A stretch of 26,319 nucleotides of DNA from Thamnocephalis sphaerospora. Its lineage: Eukaryota; Zoopagomycota; Zoopagomycetes; Zoopagales; Sigmoideomycetaceae. Made by a program: the position numbers and the translations under genes. The notes under the pieces are model-generated. The model was not told the DNA's origin, did not search any database, and was given only the letters and a program-made list of their open reading frames with translations. The DNA lies in assembly GCA_003614735.1 (NCBI GenBank), contig KZ992614.1, positions 1 through 26,319 of the forward strand. The letters are read 5' to 3'. Shown piece after piece: positions 19,074 to 26,319 of the stretch (its first letter is position 1; each line of letters starts with the position of its first letter).

Positions 19074-19663
19074 GCATTGCGTGACATTGTAGAGGTGACT
19101 TTACATGATGGCAATGCGCGGAGAGACAAGTGGCTAGGGGCTGCTTACGCGGTTGTAATCACTGAGGCGGTCTGCGGTATTGCGTGGTAGTCCATTGGTA
19201 TCGCAGTCGTATGGGGCCCACTCCATACCACAAGCGCTGCGAAAGCACCAAACAACACATGAATTTGCTATGGTACCTCATGGGTTTTTGACACGGTTTG
19301 GGCAAATTTGAAACGATAAACGGGGTTATATGGACAGTGTACGATGTGTGGGACAGCGTAACTGGGTTGCTAGCATCGCTACTGCGTCTCTGTCCATCGT
19401 TTACACTGTACCGCGTTCACAGCTGTACGATGGATAGCTCGCTGGTCTATCTTAGTGCGGTTACGGAAGTGCATCCTGGTAGCAGCAGTGTTTGGCCACA
19501 GTACCTTGCGACTGAACTGAAAGCGCTCACGGTACACTGGTGGCTGCAAAGCTGTGGAAAATCTGACCTATTCCTTTATGTAAAGGTACACGTGCAGTCG
19601 TACATCACCGCAATGGCCGATTGCAGCGCCACCTCTGGAGGTGCGCCGTTGTAGTCGCGCAAT
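19074..19663. other. Intergenic, 3' of PMP3 paralogue B
   Basis: A 118-codon plus-strand frame (19298-19654) opens with TTG and overlaps the end of paralogue B on the other strand. I see no supported gene or repeat here. Confidence 0.4.
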
Positions 19664-20241
19664 CTACGCTTTCTGATGTGCACTTGAGCTGCCTTCTGTC
19701 GCGCTGTACGCTGGTGGTGGAGCTTCTGCATTGGACGATCCCGCAGCGGCCGGAGCAGCTGGCGACAGGGTTTGATGGTGTTGCGACTCGGAATGGGACG
19801 CTGCTGCACCGGCAGCTGGGTGTGCGTTATGCACGAGCCTGCGTGTTTCATCCGACGATGCAACGACCACAATGGCTCGCGGATGGGTGTGGCCCTCCTC
19901 TAGGTCGCTAATGTCGGTGTAGCCGGCACGTAGCGCACGTCCGTTTGCCTGTTTGAGGATTGCATACCACGCATGGCTGATGCCTACACGCAGATGTAAG
20001 TGGACAGTGCGTATGACTATACAAAGCAGACGCGCAACTTACAAATAAGGCCGGCGAACGCAGCAAATTTAAGCGAGTGGTCGGGTCCAAGGATGCCCAC
20101 GAATACGGCCAGGGAGATGTTGAGGAGGAGGTTGACAAGCAGGTCCCGAGAGCAGCCGGTGCTGGCAAACACCGCAACGGGCGGCCAGAAGAGAGCAAGC
20201 ACGAGAAAGAAGACGTCACGCTTGCCGAGAATGTAGACCAT
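19664..20241 (-). CDS. PMP3-family proteolipid with enlarged second helix region and PPxY tail (paralogue B)
   Basis: Two exons: 20241..20043 and 19983..19664, intron 19984..20042 (59 nt, GTAAGT...TGTAG, phase 1); 172 residues. The PMP3 domain starts YILGKRDVFFLVLALFWPPVAVF, with GCSRDLLVNLLLNI following. About 18 extra residues (LAVFVGILGPDHSLKFAAFAG region) then lie before ISHAWYAILK, compared with paralogue A. The cytosolic tail repeats the plan of A: ISDLEEGH, VVVASSDETRRLV, an Ala/Ser/Pro-rich stretch and PPPAY (155-159). The usual role of the family is plasma-membrane cation homeostasis; the PPxY suggests ubiquitin-ligase control. The start is the ATG giving the family N-terminus; the frame is open further upstream. 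Confidence 0.9.
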
Positions 20242-20683
20242 GTTTGATGAGCGCAAAGTAAAGTAGCGACGGGTAAAGTGGTTAACTGGGTGGAGCGAGC
20301 GATATATGGATAGCTGGATGAGAAAGAGTGAGCGTCTGCACAAGCCCGTTGCTACTACGTCAGCGACAGTGGCTATTGGTATTTGACGTCACACATGCAG
20401 AGTGACCATTCTGCTGGCAGACCCTAGCATGGCAGCCACTAAATACGCCTTTTCACTGCAATACAACAGCGGCGCTTGCCATTCGTTATGGATGCAGGAC
20501 GCGCGCAGGTAGCACAGCAAAAGTCAGGCGGAGGGCCGATAAAGCGACACTGAGACGCAAGTCACTTTGGCAAAATCGCTTGAAGAAACGATTGTTTATA
20601 TGGCCTACACAGACCCGCCGGCTATCAAACAATCTGGTCGCAGTAGACCTCAGAGTACGAGGCTGCATAGCGAGTACGTTCGC
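20242..20683. other. Promoter side of PMP3 paralogue B / 3' side of the cysteine-rich peptide gene
   Basis: These 442 bases separate two minus-strand genes. No ORF of interest or repeat was seen. The last part should be the 3' untranslated region of the cysteine-rich peptide gene. Confidence 0.45.
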
Positions 20684-20953
20684 TTAGTGGCGCTTGCCAA
20701 GCCTCTCGCGCAGCTCGGCAGTGAGGTCCAGATCATTGCAGCGACACATCAGATCGGCCGGGTTCATCGAGTAGCACCGGTTGAACTGAATGTTGTAGTA
20801 CTGCCTGCTGAGACAGAGGGCCTGGCACTCGTGCTTCCAATTGGGATAGAGGCAGCTTGGAGCAGCTTCAGCAGGCAGAGCTTGGATAGCGGGCAGAAGG
20901 GTGCCGGCGAAAACAGCGGCAAAGACGGCGATGGTGGCGGCGCGAGAGTGCAT
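20684..20953 (-). CDS. Small secreted cysteine-rich peptide, defensin-like (CS-alpha-beta pattern)
   Basis: One exon, 89 residues, starting at the ATG at 20953. Residues 1-25 are a clear signal peptide (VFAAVFAGTLLPAIQA end), followed by a short LPAEAAPS segment. The remainder has six cysteines: C34, C43, C47, C60, C70, C72. The spacing C-x8-C-x3-C-x12-C-x9-C-x1-C contains the CxxxC and CxC pair that defines the CS-alpha-beta fold of defensins, including fungal plectasin-like peptides. A 17-residue tail ends in GKRH, with a dibasic site. The CxC is followed by acidic residues, unlike most defensins. Alternatives are a secreted effector or structural peptide with a coincidental pattern. The frame is open upstream to an ATG near 21067, close to the expected transcription start, so I prefer 20953, which heads a proper signal peptide. 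Confidence 0.78.
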   Translation of the reverse strand: MHSRAATIAVFAAVFAGTLLPAIQALPAEAAPSCLYPNWKHECQALCLSRQYYNIQFNRCYSMNPADLMCRCNDLDLTAELRERLGKRH

Positions 20954-21085
20954 GATGATGTTGGACAGAGTGCTGGCCTGCAACAACGTCTTGAATAAGC
21001 TTCTACTGGTGGTGTGTAGGCAAGTAGTGATGTTGTGCTGGAGTGTAGTGGAGCTGATACCCTGCATTCGAGAATGTTGCAGCGA

Positions 21086-21152
21086 CGCTGCTTTATAGTC
21101 GTCTATGCCATACCCCATGACAGAGCACATGCAGTAGCTGCGCTGCTTTATA
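21086..21152 (-). promoter_or_regulatory. Duplicated TATA core promoter of the cysteine-rich peptide gene
   Basis: The 12-mer CGCTGCTTTATA (plus strand) occurs at 21086-21097 and again at 21141-21152; on the minus strand each reads TATAAAGCAGCG. Either could place transcription starts upstream of the ATG at 20953. The spacing is 55 bp. Confidence 0.55.
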
Positions 21153-22241
21153 CTCAGCTCGCAGCGACTGCAGAGTGAGTTGCATAGCGTAGCTGGACTG
21201 AGGCAGTCTAGTCAACACAGTGTCGCGCAGACACGCGACGTAGTATGAATATAGAACAGCTGCAGCAGATTTTCTTCCTGCGCGCCATTCGCTGCATACG
21301 CACCACTCTTGTGTCGGTCAAACGGCCAAACTTCTCCTTTCATTCGCCGCCAGCAAATATAGTATCCTAGTATGCTGCATCACCTTTAGCGGCTATTCGC
21401 GTCTTCGGCTATTCGGCTGTTTTACCTTGCCGTCTGGCCTCGCGCCGTCCGCTAACCCGTTGACATGCTACCACGTGTCCCGCACACCATGTGCACGCCC
21501 GCCACGACGTCTACCCAACTCTGGACGGCTCGTTCCTGAGTCCTACAGTTGCGCCGATTAGCCGCCGCACCAGCCATCTTTATGAACGGCCGTGGTTCCA
21601 TAGCGGTGTCACACGGCATCACCGCAATGACTGCTGTCCGTGCTTTATGGCTAATACAGGCAAAACAGTGCATAGCGCTTGCTGTAAACCGCACGGCCCA
21701 GGCGCATTACGCCACCCTCGTCTCTGCTTGGCGGGTGGTAATACTGTGCTGCTTATTGGCAGAGCGTGAGAGAGCCGAGCAGAATCACTTGCGCACCAAC
21801 GATAGTATACTACTCATGCCGCTTCCCCACACCAAAATTGTAGATTCCCAGCTTGTGCCACATGCACTTAATGGCAGATGATGGGCGGTGATAGCAGCTC
21901 GTTTGGGATAATGCGGCGGGACATGCAGCAACTGCTTTGCTGCAGTGTATCTGCTCATGCACTGCGGCGGCCAGTGCACGCCTGCTGCTGGCCATGTATC
22001 AGTAGCTTGTTGGGCTGCGAGGCCGGCAAAGGAACACCAATAAGTACGATAGAACGGCACTCGTATGTGGGCAAAGGTAGCCGGTTAATCAGACAGACAA
22101 TGATGTAGCCCGTAGCACAACTGTCGCCCAGACTGGCATCTGGTCTGTGCCTTGCGTGACCGATGGCAGTGCTGCTGGCCTATGTGCCATGTGCAGTCTG
22201 CATAATTTGCTGGTTAAATGGAGCGGCAACATGACGGAATC
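21153..22241. other. Intergenic, no recognised gene
   Basis: Several short frames overlap here, for example a 110-codon plus-strand frame (21549-21881, TTG start) and a 76-codon ATG frame (21878-22108). None matches a family, carries the codon bias of the firm genes or joins convincingly by splicing. No repeats or RNA genes were noticed. Confidence 0.4.
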
Positions 22242-22858
22242 ATGACTGCTGACGATGCGTCGTCTGCATTCATCGCCGCTGCAGCGCTGCGCGTGTTCAT
22301 GCTTGGCCGAATCAACCGCTGGCCATGCAGGACTGTTGATGCCATGTACCCGCATACCTGACCGCCATGATGTCACCTGTAGGCGTATTTTATCTCTGCA
22401 TTTGTGCTGCCGCTGCTACTGCGCTTTGAAACTTTGGGCCGGCTGTCATTTACTGCAGATTTTCTCGGGCCACGTGTATCCGAGCGGCCGATCTGCGCCA
22501 CTACACCACTACTATTCTTGTGCCGCTACCAAATTTGGACGGCGTAGCTCCTGCCGCGGAGTCTCTACGCCCTGCTTTCACCGTGCCGTCTTGCCTAGTA
22601 GGTCTGACAGGCGTGCCCCTTAGTGGTACGGCCATGTGCGGCGGCGGCTCCTGTCGCAACCTACTGGCGGCCTCGTTGGAATGGCGAGAATGTCAACGTA
22701 GAGGCGTGCTGCTTTCACCGGCACGAGAAGCAAGCTCCATTTCGAGCACAGCATATCTAAGGAGAGGTACCCTACACGTGGAGTTTCCAGGGTTTGTGCT
22801 GGTGAAATTGGCGATGCCACACATGCCGCATTCCCCGGTGCTACAGTGCGCCCCATAA
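22242..22858 (+). other. Possible two-exon gene, speculative
   Basis: An ATG at 22242 opens an Ala-rich frame to 22345. A GTACCC donor and an ACTGCAG acceptor (intron 22346..22458, 113 nt) would join it in phase 2 to a 133-codon frame ending at 22858. The model gives 167 residues, with Cys-containing segments (AMCGGGSCRN). I recognise no family, the donor is weak and codons such as CTA/GTA are commoner than in the firm genes. It could equally be non-coding. Confidence 0.18.
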
Positions 22859-23348
22859 AATGTTGCTGTGAGAAACGCTTGGGGCCCGCGTCCTGCCTAC
22901 TTCTCATTTTACCATTGCTTCCACTGCTTCGCAATTGCGCTATAGAAACGCTCTTTGGTGCTGCGCTTGCTGCTGTGGTGGTGGTGTGTCTGTCTCCTCG
23001 TTCACCCCCTCACGCTCCCCGGGTGCCTGCCTTGTTGCTCGTGCCATCTACGCAAAGCCCAAACTCCGGCCTTTATGTGGCCAAGAAAATAAGGCGAGTC
23101 TAGCGGCTTCGCTAACGCCGTTGTATGACATGCGCGGGCGGACAAACTCCACTGGTTCCTCGGCGGCGCAGGCCTTACTCCGTACTGAGTCGGTTTTCGC
23201 CCGTGTTGGAGGACCGACCGGCTCCCTCTGGCTGGCCACCTTCGCTCTTCCCCAGCGTGCTGTATACAGTGCGCACCTACACCTGCACCACCGCCTGCCA
23301 CGCTAACACACTCACCCCACACCCATCCATACCTGTTTTCCATTTGCC
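22859..23348. promoter_or_regulatory. Promoter and pyrimidine-rich leader of the FAR-17a/AIG1-like gene
   Basis: Pyrimidine-rich plus-strand sequence (CTGTCTCCTCGTTCACCCCC; later CACACTCACCCCACACCC) precedes the ATG at 23349. ATGs occur at 23074, 23125 and 23130, then none for about 215 nt, which suggests transcription starts after about 23135. No clear TATA box is seen. Confidence 0.4.
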
Positions 23349-24380
23349 ATGTCCACCACAGTCTCTACGTCACCCTCGCCAGCGCCGCACGTATCGCCAG
23401 CGCCATCCTTGGAGATACAAGTGGCCGCCATACAGAATCCTCCTACTCCGGCTAGCATCACCGTCTCTACGGCTTCACGCGTGTCTGTCTCCATCATGGG
23501 CAAAATTGCCGACGCACTGTCTCTGCGCGGGCTGGACCCGCTCCGCGCCGTTACATCAAACTTGGTTTCGCCGCAGACGCTACTTGGCTTGCGCGGGTTT
23601 CTCCTTTTGTTCGAGTTTGTCCTCCTCGTCTCAAGTATCGTCCATCAAACGCTTATCGACCAGAAGGGCTGGATGTTTCTGGCCTTTTTCACCAATCTGA
23701 CCTTCCTCGGAGAGTTGGCATACTTTGCTGTGGCCACCTATCATTCGTACCGTTTCACCCGCTGCCCTCAGTATGCCTCACCGACGCTGCGCTCGGACTC
23801 GCTGTGGACGCGTGCGCACTACCTACTCTACAGCACGGTGACCGTCTTTCATCTCATCGTGCCCGTGGTCTACTGGTCGGTGCTGTACAAGCCAAAGAAG
23901 GAGGACACGCCGTTCTCGCTCTACGTGAACGTGGGAAAGCACGGCATGGACTTTGTTCTGGTCGCCTTTGAGTTTATCTTTGGCCGCATGCTGATTGTCT
24001 GGGGCACGATGCCCTGGGTGATCGGCTGCCTGATCTTCTACATGTTCTGGGCGTGGGTGGTGCATGCCATCAACGACACCTGGGTTTACCATTTCCTCAA
24101 CTGGCACAAGCCGGCGGGCGTGGTGACCGGATGGTACCTAGGTCTGGCCATTGGCATGAGTCTTGTCTTTATCCTCTCTCTGTACGCACATCGGCTGCGT
24201 GACCGACTGTTCTCGCGGGTTGCCGAGCGCGTTGAGGACCAGGAGCGGCTGCAGCGCGAAATGCGCTACCGGATGTCCTCTGTGACCTTGGAGATGCACG
24301 AGCAAAAGCTTGGCGCACCTCTCGGGGCAACCAGCATCGCTCCGGTTGATGTGGCGGACACCAAGCCGACATCATTCTAG
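23349..24380 (+). CDS. FAR-17a/AIG1-like multispanning membrane protein
   Basis: One exon, 343 residues, ATG in good context (TTTGCCATGTCC). The first ~75 residues are a Ser/Pro/Thr-rich cytosolic tail. About six membrane segments follow (about 78-98, 108-130, 155-176, 198-215, 220-242, 258-280), then a charged C-terminus with a short helical ERVEDQERLQREMRYR stretch. The family signature FFTNLTF (113-119) and GKHGMDFV (196-203) are present. By family knowledge, human AIG1 and ADTRP are threonine hydrolases of branched fatty-acid esters using one Thr and one His; Thr115 and His198 are the candidates here, 83 residues apart, close to the spacing in ADTRP. A lipid-ester hydrolase in an internal membrane is plausible, not proven. 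It is convergent with the AP-2 alpha gene. Confidence 0.88.
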   Translation: MSTTVSTSPSPAPHVSPAPSLEIQVAAIQNPPTPASITVSTASRVSVSIMGKIADALSLRGLDPLRAVTSNLVSPQTLLGLRGFLLLFEFVLLVSSIVHQTLIDQKGWMFLAFFTNLTFLGELAYFAVATYHSYRFTRCPQYASPTLRSDSLWTRAHYLLYSTVTVFHLIVPVVYWSVLYKPKKEDTPFSLYVNVGKHGMDFVLVAFEFIFGRMLIVWGTMPWVIGCLIFYMFWAWVVHAINDTWVYHFLNWHKPAGVVTGWYLGLAIGMSLVFILSLYAHRLRDRLFSRVAERVEDQERLQREMRYRMSSVTLEMHEQKLGAPLGATSIAPVDVADTKPTSF

Positions 24381-24729
24381 TCTGATTGCACAAACATCAA
24401 TTCATATCCGCTGATTCGACACTTGCCATCGTGGCGCTTTTATTATTTTGTGTCTCGCTTCACGTTAACGCACTTCAGCGCGCTGATACGTTCGCTCTAA
24501 TATAAAGCACGTGTTGCAATAATAGTACGCCGCCATGTCAGGTCTTGCTCGTAAGCACGGCGCACCAAGGGGCAAGTGAACGCCGGTGTTGGTGTAGCCA
24601 CGCAGCAAGCGACAAAAGCGCCAATGTGCGGCGGCGCGGCAGCCTGCACAGCGATCGCACATTAAATGACATAGTGCCAGGCTGCACAGAATGATGGTAA
24701 TGGAATGTCTACATGACGACCGCGCGCCT
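24381..24729. other. Convergent intergenic region
   Basis: The 349 bases between the stops of the FAR-17a-like gene (plus) and AP-2 alpha (minus) should carry both 3' ends. A T/A-rich patch lies at 24436-24453 (CTTTTATTATTTTGTG). No gene is supported. Confidence 0.5.
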
Positions 24730-26319
24730 TTACGGCAGGGCTGCCGTAGTGTCGAGCGCCGCGCCATGCTCGAGGTATGGCCGTAGTAGGCCGGCAATAG
24801 CCTCGGTGGCGACAGGATCCGTGGTGCGCACCGTTAGGCGGAACATCTGCATGGCGAGCGTCAGCGACAATGTTGGCTGTCAATGCGACCCAATGTCGCA
24901 GCCGCAGCCGCAGTTAACCTACCTTGTTGTCGTCGCTAGGCTCCAGTCGCAACAGACAGCCAATCCTGGATTCGCCGGCGATGGCCAGAGATGCACCCAC
25001 AACGTTATTTGCGTTTGGATCTACACCATCCAAAATGCCAAAGCCAAAGCCCTTTACGGCATCTCGTGCGTGCTGGCGATCAATTGCTTGCGCGCACGTA
25101 AATGTGTGCTGCGACTCCAGTCCGAGTGCCCCAGCGCCGTCTCCAGCCTCGGCAGCAGCAGCAGCACCGATTCGTTTCCAGCGTGCAAAAAAGTCGGCGG
25201 CCGTCATGTCGTTGATGGGCTCGCAGAAACGCATCAGCGCGACAGGCAGTCGAATGTCGTGCTCCTTCCACGTCTCGCCCAAAAAGTAGCGGAAGCGCAT
25301 CAAGGGTGGCATGGCAAACAGCCCGTCACAGCGGAACGTGTAGATGACTTGTGCCTGCTGACCAGGCGCTACATTCACCGGCAGTAGTCCGGTGGCCTGC
25401 GAACGTAGGCCCTCCTCACACTCGACGCTGAGCTTCACTCCCTGGAACGGAATGTTGGTGCGGTTCAGGTAGGCGATGGCCAGCCGGCCGCGCGGTGGCT
25501 GGAATTCTCCCTTGATCGCTATGCACACCTCCGGATTGTCAAACAGCACGCCGTCCAGTCGGGTAAGCAGTCGTAGAAAGGAGCGATTGTCTTTGAGGTG
25601 CATCGTCCAGGTGCCGTCGTTGTTCTCCCGCGGCTCTGACGCTCCATTAACAGGTTGCTTTGCGAGGACTAGCGCGCCAGGAGTGATGCCGGCTGCAGTG
25701 GCAGCGGTGGCCTCGTCAACGGGCACTTCTACTGCCGCCTCCTCGCTCAAATCCAACAGATCAACTGCATTCTCCAGAGCGCGCGCACTCCTAGCAATCA
25801 CCAATGCACGCTGCTGCGTCTCGCGGCGCTCCTGGTTTGCTTCCCAGCCACCCAGCACCCAGGTGCGCTTGTCCTCAGTCTCTTCGTGCGTGACACGCGA
25901 CACCAGTGCGGACCGACGATCAGGGAATGGCGGCATCTCTTCGCATATCATGCTGAGCATCTCAGCATCGCCCGACTCCAAAATGGCAAGGTACTCGCAC
26001 GCACGCTGCTGCAGCTCGACGTCGATGGCGCGCGAGTATACGCGGAAAATACCAGTCACGTCGGCCCGCAGTTCGGGAAACAGGTTGGAGAACTTGAAGA
26101 ATGTGTTCAGCAGCATGGCGCGCGTGCCATGAGAGGCTAGGCGAAACTTGGCATGAAGCGCAATAAGCTGGTCGTTTGGCGAACTGCCCGGCTCCTCGGA
26201 GATCAAGTGGCCAAATTCGCCCAAAATATAGCCGCCAACCTTGAGCGCTGTTTCGTGGCAGGCTGTCTCCGACAACGCGCGGAAGCAAATGCGCGCTGCG
26301 TATTCCTGCAGATCCTCGA
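24730..26319 (-). CDS. APL3: AP-2 complex alpha adaptin, C-terminal part, truncated by the window edge
   Basis: Two exons are visible: 26319..24923 (open at the edge, frame begins after two bases) and 24846..24730, intron 24847..24922 (76 nt, GTAGGT...TGCAG, phase 0); 503 residues seen. The trunk end reads CHETALKVGGYILGEFGHLI and ELQQRACEYL...EEMPPFPDR, very close to animal alpha adaptins. A hinge of about 100 residues follows with DLLDLSEE, then the Ig-like ear subdomain (LFDNPEVCIAIKGEF; YLNRTNIPFQGVKLSVE). The platform subdomain comes next (FCEPINDMTAADFFARWKRIG; LRLEPSDDNK/MFRLTVRTTDP); the last 38 residues are on the final exon. AP-2 links clathrin, cargo and PI(4,5)P2 at endocytic sites. 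The hinge/ear insert with an Ala-rich run (AAAAAEAGDGAGALG) is lineage-specific low complexity. Confidence 0.95.

Noticed and set aside
24713-25387. 224-codon plus-strand ORF
   Set aside because: Antisense of the AP-2 alpha exons and intron; the minus-strand protein is firmly homologous to alpha adaptin.

Overview
The window is nuclear DNA from a fungus, most likely a basidiomycete and perhaps a small-genome Ustilaginomycotina yeast; the phylum is an inference, the lineage a guess. Spliceosomal introns of about 50-165 nt (mostly 53-84) interrupt most recognisable genes. The protein set is also fungal: a 14-TM DHA2 transporter, a Ccc1/VIT1 iron transporter, Tum1-like sulfurtransferase, PMP3-family proteolipids, AP-2 alpha and a FAR-17a/AIG1 protein. 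Coding GC is clearly above intergenic GC, and real genes often carry a long antisense shadow ORF. All gene models were built by hand from reading frame, splice sites and family motifs.

Layout. Positions 1-3066 hold two minus-strand genes: the 5' part of an F-box protein running off the left edge, and a DHA2 transporter with one intron. A 1.2 kb divergent promoter separates the transporter from CCC1 (three exons, plus strand), which is followed by an eight-exon 3-mercaptopyruvate/thiosulfate sulfurtransferase with one probable GC-AG intron. Next come a small minus-strand secreted VAP-repeat protein with a GPI-like tail, a plus-strand Q-rich small protein (three exons), an unresolved stretch, and a 587-residue single-exon disordered protein. 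The last two firm plus-strand genes each have a TATA box and a long pyrimidine-rich leader without any ATG.

Positions 13.6-20.2 kb look gene-poor, but hold three minus-strand PMP3-family paralogues, each split by one phase-1 intron at an equivalent place. The middle copy is so diverged that it is not evident from a simple ORF scan. Beside them (20.7-21.0 kb) is an 89-residue secreted peptide whose six cysteines follow the C..CxxxC..C..CxC order of CS-alpha-beta defensins. A further 2.4 kb without a recognised gene leads to the FAR-17a/AIG1-like membrane protein, convergent with the 3' part of the AP-2 alpha adaptin gene, which leaves the window at its right edge.

How they relate. Most genes are independent housekeeping genes, not a pathway cluster. 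The exception is 13.6-21 kb, a same-strand neighbourhood of small membrane and secreted proteins evolving by duplication. It contains the most interesting findings: the diverged PMP3 paralogue and the defensin-like peptide.
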